This document shows, piece after piece, positions 1-5,271 of a stretch of 5,956 bases of DNA; position 1 is the first letter of the stretch, and each line of letters begins with the position of its first letter. The translations under genes and the position numbers were made by a program. Source of the DNA: Alphaproteobacteria bacterium (lineage in GTDB: Bacteria; Pseudomonadota; Alphaproteobacteria; UBA6615). Below the pieces are notes generated by a model. That model saw only the letters and a program-made list of their open reading frames with translations. It was not told the origin of the DNA and did not search any database. Where the stretch lies: positions 320 to 6,275 of the forward strand of contig JAEPNS010000208.1 of NCBI GenBank assembly GCA_017643325.1, written 5' to 3'.

Positions 1-1
1 G

Positions 2-1450
2 CAGACGCAGGCGCCGGTCATGACCCCGCAGCTGCAGCAGGCGATCAAGCTGCTGCAGCTGTCGAATCTTGAGCTGGCCGCCTTCGTCGAAACGGAACTG
101 GAAGAAAACCCGCTGCTGGAGCGGGAAGACGCCATCATGTCCGATGATGGCGACGGCGATGCCGCGCCCGAGGCACCGGCCAACGACGCGGGCGATGCCG
201 CGACGCTGTCCAGCCGCGAGGAGATCTCGACCCAGGACGCGCCGCTCGACAGCAACTACGAGAATGTCTTCCCCGACGATCCGTTCCGTGGCGCGGGCAC
301 CGGCACGACGGCAACGCGCGGCAACAGCGACGACCTGCCCGGCATCGAGCAGACCCAGGCCAGCGAGGTGACGCTGCGCGAGCACCTGACCGAACAGCTC
401 GACATGTCGATCGAGGATCCGATGGACCGCCTTGTCGGCCGCGCGCTGATCGACTCGCTGGATGACCGGGGATACCTCAGCACGGGCGTGGACGAACTCG
501 CGGAGCAACTCGGCTGCGAGGCCGCGCAGGTGGCGAAAGTGCTCGACATTCTCCAGGGCTTTGAGCCCACCGGCTTGTTTGCCCGGAACCTGATCGAGTG
601 CTTCTCGCTGCAGCTGGCAGAGCGCGACCGCCTCGACCCTGCGATGCAGGCGATGCTGGAAAACCTCGAACTGCTGGCCAAACACGATATGGCCGGGCTG
701 CGGCGGGCCTGCGGGGTCGACGAGGAGGACCTCGCGGACATGCTGGGCGAGTTGCGCACGCTGGACCCGAAGCCGGCTTCGAGCTTCGACGGCGGCACGG
801 TCGAGTACATCAGCGCCGACGTGATGATGCGGCCCAAGCAGGGCGGCGGCTGGGAGATCGAGCTCAACAACGACACGCTCCCGCGCGTGCTGGTGAACCG
901 CGCCTACTACGCGGAAATCTCGGAACATGCCCAGGCCAAGGACGAGAAGGCGTTCGTCCAGGAAAAGTTCCAGTCGGCGAACTGGCTCGTCCGCGCACTC
1001 GACCAGCGCGCCCGCACGATCCTCAAGGTCTCGACGGAAATCGTGCGTCGCCAGGACGCCTTCTTCCGCCACGGCGTGACCCATCTGAAGCCGCTGGTGC
1101 TGGCGGATGTGGCCGAGGCCGTGAAGCTCCACGAGAGCACGATCAGCCGCGTGACCACCAACAAGTACATGGCCACGCCACGCGGTCTTTTCGAGCTGAA
1201 GTACTTTTTCACCACCGCCATCAGCAGCACCGACGGCGAGGAGGCCCATTCCGCGGAATCGGTACGTCACCGCATCAAGCTGCTGATCGACAACGAATCG
1301 CCCAAGGCGATCCTGTCCGACGACAAGATCGTGAAGATTCTCCGCGAGGACGGCGTCGATATCGCCCGCCGGACAGTGGCCAAGTATCGGGATTCACTGA
1401 AAATTCCGTCGTCGGTCGAACGCCGCCGGATGAAGCGGGCCACGGCTTGA
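2..1450 (+). CDS. rpoN: RNA polymerase sigma-54 factor (RpoN), 5' end outside window
   Basis: Sigma-54 directs RNA polymerase to -24/-12 promoters and needs ATP-driven activators such as NtrC to open DNA; it controls nitrogen assimilation and other functions. The frame is open from base 2, and the residues QTQAPV before the first ATG (base 20) continue the family's N-terminal Gln/Leu-rich activator-interacting region (MTPQLQQAIKLLQLSNLEL follows). The real start therefore lies roughly 10-20 codons before the window. After region I comes an acidic, low-complexity region II (about residues 35-105 counted from the base-20 Met), then the core-binding domain, the HTH region (around HESTISRVTTNKY) and the C-terminal RpoN box ARRTVAKYR (bases 1364-1390), followed by IPSSVERRR. 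All landmarks are intact, so the protein should be functional. It heads the conserved rpoN-hpf-ptsN cluster. Identification is very secure; only the start is missing. Confidence 0.97.
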   Translation, partial: QTQAPVMTPQLQQAIKLLQLSNLELAAFVETELEENPLLEREDAIMSDDGDGDAAPEAPANDAGDAATLSSREEISTQDAPLDSNYENVFPDDPFRGAGTGTTATRGNSDDLPGIEQTQASEVTLREHLTEQLDMSIEDPMDRLVGRALIDSLDDRGYLSTGVDELAEQLGCEAAQVAKVLDILQGFEPTGLFARNLIECFSLQLAERDRLDPAMQAMLENLELLAKHDMAGLRRACGVDEEDLADMLGELRTLDPKPASSFDGGTVEYISADVMMRPKQGGGWEIELNNDTLPRVLVNRAYYAEISEHAQAKDEKAFVQEKFQSANWLVRALDQRARTILKVSTEIVRRQDAFFRHGVTHLKPLVLADVAEAVKLHESTISRVTTNKYMATPRGLFELKYFFTTAISSTDGEEAHSAESVRHRIKLLIDNESPKAILSDDKIVKILREDGVDIARRTVAKYRDSLKIPSSVERRRMKRATA

Positions 1451-1724
1451 TCCACAGGGCGGGTGCCGCGTTTCCGGTTGAAAATCCTGCGGATTCGCCT
1501 AACTGGAAGGCGGGTCCAGCCGGTATTGACAGGTCCGGGGACCCTGACTAAGTTCCGCGCCGCACAGCAGAACCGCCATCAAGAACGAGCCGGAAACAGG
1601 CCCTGAATCAGGTGGAACCGCCCCGGAAGATGGGGGCGCGCGTTAAAAGCGGAACGTCGATTATCGGGAACGGCCGGGCACTGCCCGGTCCCGGGACTTA
1701 TTTCTTAACGGACACGTCGAAACC
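1451..1724 (+). other. rpoN-hpf intergenic region with hairpins
   Basis: This 274-base gap has no convincing gene. It contains three short inverted repeats: AATCC-TGC-GGATT (1483-1495), CGCCCC/GGGGCG (1619-1638, 8-nt loop), and GGCCGGGC/GCCCGGTC (1672-1690, 8 pairs including one G-U, 3-nt loop). The last is followed at once by the palindrome GTCCCGGGAC (1688-1697) and then TTATTTCTT. The last pair may be a weak terminator or attenuator for rpoN transcripts, or leader structure for hpf. A TTGACA at 1526-1531 is a possible -35, but the hexamer 17 bases on (TAAGTT, 1549-1554) is a poor -10. A separate hpf promoter is plausible from the gap length but is not proven by the sequence. Confidence 0.35.
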
Positions 1725-2303
1725 TTGCAGATCACCGTGACAGGACAGCAGATCGATGTCGGCGACGCGCTTCGCGGCCACATCGAGGACGCCATCGAGG
1801 CAACGAGCGAGAAGTATTTCGCGGACGCGATCGAGGCCTCCGTGGTGCTCTCGCGCGAAAGCTTCCGCATCCGTGCGTCGATCGCGATGCATGTAGGCCG
1901 GGGCATCCATGTCCGCGCCCAGGAAGAGGCCGACGAAGCCTATGCCGCGTTCGACGTGGCGCTGGCGCACCTGGCCAAGCGGCTGCGCCGCAACAAGCGC
2001 CGGCTGCGCGATCACCACAAGGACCGAGACGCGGCGGTCGCGGCGAGCGCGCCGGAATACGTGATTGCGCCACAGGCCGAGGACGAGGCCGACGACGTCC
2101 CGGTCGCGGACAACCCGGTCATCATCGCGGAAAACCAGACCGTGATCGAACAGCTCAGCGTGTCCGAAGCCGTGATGCGCATGGACCTGGCCGACGCGCC
2201 GGCCTTTGTGTTCCGCAACTCCCAGCATGGTGGCCTTGGTGTCGTGTACCGTCGCGGCGACGGCAACATTGGTTGGATCGACACCCCGTCGAGCGAGGCC
2301 TGA
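1725..2303 (+). CDS. hpf: Long-form ribosome hibernation promoting factor (HPF/RaiA family)
   Basis: HPF binds the 30S decoding region in slow growth and, in its long form, dimerises ribosomes into inactive 100S particles. The 192-residue product has the N-terminal S30AE/RaiA domain (about residues 1-105: MQITVTGQQIDVGDAL, basic tail around KRLRRNKRRLR), an acidic linker (about 110-130), and the C-terminal dimerisation domain (about 131-188), seen in LSVSEAVMRMDL, AFVFRN and GGLGVVYRRGDGNIGWID. The start is a TTG at 1725: it is the only usable initiation codon that gives the family N-terminus, and no ATG or GTG lies in frame upstream before structured noncoding DNA. No good Shine-Dalgarno precedes it (only a weak CGGA at 1709-1712), suggesting low or conditional translation. 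It sits between rpoN and ptsN, the usual place for this gene. Two-domain length fits the long HPF common in alphaproteobacteria. Confidence 0.95.
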   Translation: MQITVTGQQIDVGDALRGHIEDAIEATSEKYFADAIEASVVLSRESFRIRASIAMHVGRGIHVRAQEEADEAYAAFDVALAHLAKRLRRNKRRLRDHHKDRDAAVAASAPEYVIAPQAEDEADDVPVADNPVIIAENQTVIEQLSVSEAVMRMDLADAPAFVFRNSQHGGLGVVYRRGDGNIGWIDTPSSEA

Positions 2304-2310
2304 CATTCCG

Positions 2311-2793
2311 ATGGATATCGAACAGATTCTCGATCGCGACGCCGTCGTCGCCAGCATGAACGCCACGAGCAAGAAGCACCTGCTCCAGGAGCTGTCGAAA
2401 TCGGCGGCGAAGGTCTTCGGCCTCGAATCGCGCCAGCTCTTCGACATCCTGCTCGAACGCGAGCGGCTCGGCTCGACCGGCGTCGGTTCCGGCCTCGCGA
2501 TCCCGCATGGCAAGCTGCCCCATCTCGACACGCTCAAGGGCATGTTCGTGCGGCTTGAGAAACCGGTCGACTTCGACGCGATCGACGACCAGCCGGTCGA
2601 CCTGGTGTTCCTGCTGCTGGCGCCCGAGGGCGCGGGGGCGGATCATCTCAAGGCACTCGCGCGGATTTCGCGGATCCTGCGCGATCGCAGCTTCTGCGAG
2701 AAACTTCGCGGCTCCGACAGCCCGGAAGCGATCTACGCCCTGCTGATGGAAGCAGGCAACGCACCGGGCGACCAGTACCGGGTCGCGAGCTAG
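2311..2793 (+). CDS. ptsN: PTS IIA-like nitrogen-regulatory protein (EIIA-Ntr)
   Basis: PtsN is the terminal phosphoryl acceptor of the nitrogen phosphotransferase relay (PtsP-PtsO-PtsN). It transports no sugar; it regulates partners such as potassium transport, metabolic enzymes and sensor kinases according to its phosphorylation state. The 160-residue product is a single PTS EIIA type-2 domain of normal length. The phosphorylatable His is His66 in the motif GVGSGLAIPHGKL, with LVFLLLAPEG and HLKALARISRILRD typical of the family following. The start at ATG 2311 was chosen over upstream in-frame codons because it gives the family N-terminus MDIEQIL. Upstream starts would lie inside hpf. The gap to the hpf stop is only 7 bases, so the two are probably cotranscribed; a GCGAGG inside the hpf end (2293-2298) is the only ribosome-site candidate and is spaced rather far (12 bases). 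No rapZ or ptsO follows. Confidence 0.96.
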   Translation: MDIEQILDRDAVVASMNATSKKHLLQELSKSAAKVFGLESRQLFDILLERERLGSTGVGSGLAIPHGKLPHLDTLKGMFVRLEKPVDFDAIDDQPVDLVFLLLAPEGAGADHLKALARISRILRDRSFCEKLRGSDSPEAIYALLMEAGNAPGDQYRVAS

Positions 2794-2799
2794 ACACCC

Positions 2800-2836
2800 A
2801 AAAAAAATGCCCGGGACGAACCCGGGCATTTCCTTT
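2800..2836. terminator. Bidirectional intrinsic terminator between convergent ptsN and hsp20-DUF1150 operons
   Basis: An 11-bp perfect stem, AAATGCCCGGG (2805-2815) with CCCGGGCATTT (2821-2831), encloses the 5-nt loop ACGAA. It is preceded by eight A residues (2800-2807) and followed by TTTCCTTT. Read on the - strand, the hairpin runs into a clean run of eight T, a textbook intrinsic terminator for the DUF1150 gene ending at 2862. Read on the + strand the T tract is interrupted (TTTCCTTT) but still serviceable for ptsN, whose stop is 7 bases before the A run. Confidence 0.93.
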
Positions 2837-2861
2837 CACATACGGATCCGGACCGGCCGCG

Positions 2862-3086
2862 TCAGTGAACGCTGACGGGCTCCATGTCGTGCTGCTTCAC
2901 GGCCGCGAAGGCGAGGTCGCGCCCGGCCATCATGCCGATGGCATTCCCGTCGGCGCTGTGGATCGCGTAGACCTTCTTGCCTTCCACCACGGCCGGGCGG
3001 ACATAGGCCACCTCGTCGACGCCCAGGGCCGCGAACTGCTCGGGCGAGAACTGCTGCACAAATTTCTGTTCGGTATCGTGGTTCAT
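2862..3086 (-). CDS. DUF1150 family protein
   Basis: This 74-residue protein has no known biochemical role. It matches the DUF1150 family of small alphaproteobacterial proteins, seen in FAALGVDEVAYVRP, YAIHSADGNAIGM, the DLAFAAVKQHDMEPVSVH end and the overall length. There is no signal peptide or membrane segment, so it should be cytoplasmic. The ATG at 3086 has an excellent Shine-Dalgarno, GGAGGTG (3097-3091), 6 bases away, lying within the last codons of hsp20. The start overlaps the hsp20 stop as ATGA, implying cotranscription and translational coupling. The conserved pairing with a small heat-shock gene suggests a role in the heat response or an accessory role to Hsp20, but that is inference from position only. 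Family assignment is from recall of the motif pattern. Confidence 0.88.
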   Translation of the reverse strand: MNHDTEQKFVQQFSPEQFAALGVDEVAYVRPAVVEGKKVYAIHSADGNAIGMMAGRDLAFAAVKQHDMEPVSVH

Positions 3087-3541
3087 GACGCACCTCCGGA
3101 GGTTTCGACGTCCAGCTGCGGACCGTCGGTCTCGCCGCCGCCGATCTCGATCTTGCGCACGTTGCGCTCGGGCTGGGGCAGCGCGATGTCGATGTTGAGC
3201 AGGCCGTTGTCGAGCGATGCCGATGTCACTTCGACGCCATCGGCCAGCACGAAACTGCGCTTGAACATGCGCGTCGCGATCCCGCGGTGCAGGTATTCGC
3301 GGTCGTCGGCCTCGGCCTGCCGGCCGGAAACGACGAGCTGGTTGTCCTCGAGCTGGATGTCGAGATCGTCGCGGCCGAAGCCGGCCACTGCCAGCGTGAT
3401 GCGCAGGCGCGTCTCGCCGGTGCGTTCGATGTTGTAGGGCGGATAACCGTCCGTCGACGCCTTGGTGATGCGTTCGAGAGTGCGCTCGAATTCGTCGAAG
3501 CCGAGCAGCAGCGGGTTTCTGAGCGGAGACAAGCGATTCAT
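3083..3541 (-). CDS. Small heat shock protein, Hsp20/IbpA class
   Basis: Hsp20 proteins are ATP-independent holdases that form oligomers and keep unfolding proteins in a state that Hsp70/ClpB can refold. The 152-residue product has an N-terminal arm (1-32), the motif YPPYNIE (33-39) that opens the alpha-crystallin domain of IbpA-like class A members, ITLAVAGF (48-55), LVVSGR (69-74), the conserved LDNGLLNIDI (110-119), and the C-terminal I-x-I anchor IEI (131-133). A Gly/Asp-rich tail of about 19 residues follows. The ATG at 3541 was chosen because GAGGAG (3554-3549) lies 7 bases upstream and the product begins like family members (MNRLSPL...FDEFERTL); the longer open frame upstream is the leader RNA. 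It is first in a two-gene operon with DUF1150. Regulation appears to be by a sigma-32-type promoter and a ROSE-like thermometer (separate entries). Confidence 0.95.
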   Translation of the reverse strand: MNRLSPLRNPLLLGFDEFERTLERITKASTDGYPPYNIERTGETRLRITLAVAGFGRDDLDIQLEDNQLVVSGRQAEADDREYLHRGIATRMFKRSFVLADGVEVTSASLDNGLLNIDIALPQPERNVRKIEIGGGETDGPQLDVETSGGAS

Positions 3542-3676
3542 GCCGTCACTCCTCTGGTTTGAGCGAGCTCCGGGCCGCACGGACATATCCTGTCCGGGTG
3601 CCGTACGGTCCTGCCGGGCCCGACATCGGCGCCCGGATTGTTTGGTGCCGGCCCTCGTATGAGCCACCGGCGATGA
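3542..3676 (-). ncRNA. ROSE-like RNA thermometer in hsp20 5' leader
   Basis: The predicted leader is about 135 nt and folds into successive hairpins. One is CCGGGC-G-CCG / CGG-GCCCGG with loop ATGT (3636-3614). Another is CGGACA / TGTCCG with loop GGATA (3596-3580), extendable by GCA/TGC around a two-base bulge. The last pairs GCTCGCTC (3568-3561) with GAGGAGT (3554-3548) around loop AAACCA, giving seven pairs with one unpaired G inside UCGCU. That final hairpin buries the whole Shine-Dalgarno of hsp20. ROSE elements, known in front of hsp20 genes of alphaproteobacteria, are defined by a UYGCU sequence opposite AGGA with a bulged G, several hairpins and a length of about 70-120 nt, so this fits closely. 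Heat would melt the last stem and free the ribosome site. Exact boundaries depend on the inferred transcript start. Confidence 0.75.
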
Positions 3677-3681
3677 TGCGG

Positions 3682-3710
3682 ATTTGGGGTCGAAACCGCC
3701 GAAATTCAAG
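3682..3710 (-). promoter_or_regulatory. Sigma-32 (RpoH)-type heat-shock promoter of hsp20 operon
   Basis: On the - strand, CTTGAAT (3710-3704), 14 bases, then CCCCAAAT (3689-3682). This closely resembles the RpoH consensus CTTGAAA - about 13-15 - CCCCATnT, with 6 of 7 bases in the -35 and the CCCCA core in the -10. It predicts a start near 3676. The -35 overlaps the stop codon of the upstream gene (3708-3706), so the promoter is partly inside coding sequence. The downstream gene is Hsp20, a standard RpoH target, which supports the call. Confidence 0.78.
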
Positions 3711-4161
3711 GGGTATCCAACCGCGCCGGGCGGACAAAATCCGAGGACTGCATCAGGGTCCGGAAAACCAGCGCATCGCGGTTCCCGCCCGCCGCAAGAC
3801 GATCTAGCCGGTCCCACGCCGCGTCGGTGCGGTGGCGCGCGAGCCGGTCGGGGTCGGGCGGGCGCCATTCGCTCGCCCGCGGGTGCGCGTCGTCCGGGCG
3901 CACATCGTCCCGGCGCGCATCGTCCGGCTGCGCGGCCGGTGCGTGCGAAATCGGGGTTGGGATGCCGGCGCGCGCTTTAGTGGCCGGTTGCCCGTGCTCG
4001 AAGCCCGGCGCGACGTGCACCGCTGCCGGCATCCCTGACCCTGCAGACGTGGCGCGGAATGGCGACTGCAGCGGCGCGCCGTCCGTCAGCACGAGCGTCG
4101 CGACGAAGGTCGCGATGGGCATTCCGCCGATCAGAAGCGCTGCTGCTGCAAGTCCACGCAC
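3706..4161 (-). CDS. Hypothetical membrane-anchored or exported Pro/Asp/Arg-rich protein
   Basis: I do not recognise this 151-residue protein. It begins with a short basic end and a hydrophobic stretch (about residues 4-25, LAAAALLIGG...FVATLVL), which reads as a signal anchor or uncleaved signal peptide, so the remainder probably lies in the periplasm. A Pro/Ala-rich middle follows, including an Asp/Arg-rich triple repeat PDDAR-RDDVR-PDDAH (about residues 78-92). A likely folded, predominantly helical tail (about 95-145) contains RHRTDAAWDRLDRLAAGG and DALVFRTLMQSSDF. The GTG start at 4161 has a strong Shine-Dalgarno GGGAGGAG (4174-4167) with 7 bases from GGAGG to the start, and third positions in the tail are mostly G/C as expected for coding DNA here; both argue that it is real. 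It lies 124 bases downstream of the SMP-30 gene on the same strand, and its stop falls in the hsp20 promoter. Confidence 0.68.
   Translation of the reverse strand: MRGLAAAALLIGGMPIATFVATLVLTDGAPLQSPFRATSAGSGMPAAVHVAPGFEHGQPATKARAGIPTPISHAPAAQPDDARRDDVRPDDAHPRASEWRPPDPDRLARHRTDAAWDRLDRLAAGGNRDALVFRTLMQSSDFVRPARLDTP
3885..3929. repeat. Three tandem 15-bp imperfect repeats within the hypothetical gene
   Basis: Units are GCGCGTCGTCCGGGC (3885-3899), GCACATCGTCCCGGC (3900-3914) and GCGCATCGTCCGGCT (3915-3929). They encode the five-residue repeats PDDAH, RDDVR, PDDAR on the - strand. Unit length is a multiple of three, so gain or loss of copies keeps the frame. The repeat lies in the linker between the membrane segment and the C-terminal part. 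Confidence 0.75.
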
Positions 4162-4285
4162 CGTCTCTCCTCCCTGACAGGGCTGAGGAAACGTTGCCCG
4201 CGCAACGCGGCGCTCGCGCGGCCCGATTGGGGCAATTTTGCGCCGGAGTTTTTATGGCCTGAAAACAGCGACTTGCGCCGGCGGC
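4162..4285 (-). other. Gap between SMP-30 gene and hypothetical gene, with hairpin
   Basis: No gene is seen here. On the - strand a perfect 6-bp hairpin with a 4-nt loop, CGTTGC-GCGG-GCAACG (4207-4192), is followed by TTTCCTC. It could be a weak terminator of the SMP-30 transcript or a leader structure of the next gene. The ribosome site GGGAGGAG of the hypothetical gene is at 4174-4167. A 9-base direct repeat TTGCGCCGG occurs at about 4238 and 4273 (+ strand). No convincing sigma-70 promoter was found. Confidence 0.3.
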
Positions 4286-5194
4286 CTACCCCGGAAAGGC
4301 CGCCTCCGGCAGTCCCGCGGCACCGACATCGAGCGCAAAAAGCGCCCCCGCGAGCGGTTCGGTGGCGAGCTCCTCGGGCGTCAGCATGATCTTCGCTGAG
4401 GTGACGTAGAGGGTTTTCAGGTCCGGGCCGCCGAACATCGGGCAGGTCGGGCGGCTGACCGGCAGCATGACGGACCGGTCCTCCTCGCCATCGGGTGTGA
4501 AACGCGTGACGCGCCCGCCCCGGAACTCCGCCGTCCACAGCCCGCCCTCGGCGTCGACGATCGCGCCGTCGGGCGTGCCGCGTCCGGGGTCGTCGGGCAG
4601 GGTCGCAAACACGCGCTCGTTGGCGATGTCGCCGGTCGCGGTGTCGTAGTCCCAGGCGCGGATCGTGCGCGTCGGCGAATCCGCGGCGTACATGGTCGTG
4701 CCGTCCGGCGACCAGCACAGCCCGTTGGAGACCAGCACGCCGCCGATCATGCGGTGGACGCTGCGGTCCAGGTCCAGCCGATAGAAGGCGCCGACCGGCT
4801 CACGCTCGAAATAGGTCTGCGGCGGGCCCTCGGGGTCGTGCATCGACCCGGCCCAGAACCGCCCCTGCCGGTCGGTGCGTCCGTCGTTGAGCCGGTTCTC
4901 CGGCAGGTCCGGCTCAGGGTTCGCGATCCACTCGAGCCGGCCACTGTCCATGTCCACCAGTGCGAAGCCGTCGCGCGCCGCCGCCACCAGCCCGCCGCCC
5001 TGCCTGAGCGCGATCGAGCCGGTCTCCTGCGGCAGCGGCCAGGCCCGGTCGCGGTCGGTGGCCGGGTCATAGCGGTGCAGCGCCGGCGCCTTGATGTCGA
5101 GCCAGTAAAGAACCTGCTCGTCCGGCGACCAGACCGGGCTCTCGCCCAGGATCGCGCCCGTCTCGACCACGCTCAGGATCTTTGCCCTGTCCAT
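4286..5194 (-). CDS. SMP-30/gluconolactonase/LRE family protein (sugar lactonase-like)
   Basis: This 302-residue protein is a six-bladed beta-propeller of the SMP-30/gluconolactonase/LRE type. Members use a divalent metal to hydrolyse sugar lactones such as glucono-, arabino- or xylonolactone in oxidative sugar catabolism. The expected metal ligands are all visible: Glu18 (ILGESPVWSP), Asn157 (VSNGLCWSPDG) and Asp209 (GTPDGAIVDAEG). The substrate-site pair Arg101/Asn103 is in ENRLNDGRTDRQGRFWAGSM. Length is normal and there is no signal peptide, so the enzyme should be cytoplasmic. The ATG at 5194 is preceded by AAGGGGGTG (5206-5198), a usable ribosome site with short spacing. Substrate cannot be told: there are no neighbouring sugar dehydrogenase or dehydratase genes in the window to fix it, and it is divergent from a NIPSNAP gene. 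Some family members act on other esters or lactones. Confidence 0.93.
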   Translation of the reverse strand: MDRAKILSVVETGAILGESPVWSPDEQVLYWLDIKAPALHRYDPATDRDRAWPLPQETGSIALRQGGGLVAAARDGFALVDMDSGRLEWIANPEPDLPENRLNDGRTDRQGRFWAGSMHDPEGPPQTYFEREPVGAFYRLDLDRSVHRMIGGVLVSNGLCWSPDGTTMYAADSPTRTIRAWDYDTATGDIANERVFATLPDDPGRGTPDGAIVDAEGGLWTAEFRGGRVTRFTPDGEEDRSVMLPVSRPTCPMFGGPDLKTLYVTSAKIMLTPEELATEPLAGALFALDVGAAGLPEAAFPG

Positions 5195-5271
5195 GTCACC
5201 CCCTTGCCTTTCCCGTGACCTCCGAGCGTGTCACGATACGCGCCGTCAGGGAACAAGCGGGGGAACAGAAT
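5195..5271. promoter_or_regulatory. Divergent promoter region with candidate operator CGTGAC-N10-GTCACG
   Basis: The 77 bases between the divergent SMP-30 and NIPSNAP starts must hold promoters for both. They contain a perfect inverted repeat, CGTGAC (5214-5219) and GTCACG (5230-5235), separated by 10 bases. A further half-site-like TGTCACC at 5194-5200 overlaps the SMP-30 start. This arrangement suits a dimeric repressor or activator shared by both genes, but no regulator gene is in view and no clean -35/-10 pair was found. Confidence 0.4.

Noticed and set aside
256..876. 206-residue open frame on the - strand inside rpoN
   Set aside because: Ser/Arg-rich composition typical of an antisense shadow of high-GC coding DNA; rpoN is unmistakable on the other strand.
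598..1551. 317-residue open frame on the + strand overlapping rpoN
   Set aside because: Composition is Arg/Gly/Pro/Ala-rich with no domain; it is the out-of-frame reading of rpoN.
1526..1554. TTGACA with TAAGTT 17 bases on as an hpf promoter
   Set aside because: The -35 is perfect but the -10 matches TATAAT at only three positions; mentioned in the gap entry but not called.
1709..1729. Possible sigma-54 promoter (GG...TTGCA) before hpf
   Set aside because: The distance between GG (1710-1711) and GC (1727-1728) is 15 bases instead of the required 10.
2206..2310. Upstream start of ptsN at 2206
   Set aside because: It would overlap hpf by about 100 bases and adds residues unlike the family; ATG 2311 gives the normal 160-residue protein.
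1698..2829. Long - strand open frames (281 and 224 residues) across hpf and ptsN
   Set aside because: They are antisense to two well-identified genes, run through the terminator region and show no recognisable domain.
3687..3868. N-terminal extension of hsp20 up to 3868
   Set aside because: It would include the sigma-32 promoter and the thermometer leader as coding sequence; the 3541 start has the ribosome site and family N-terminus.
4754..5218. 154-residue + strand open frame antisense to the SMP-30 gene
   Set aside because: Shadow frame without domain; the - strand gene has all metal-ligand motifs.
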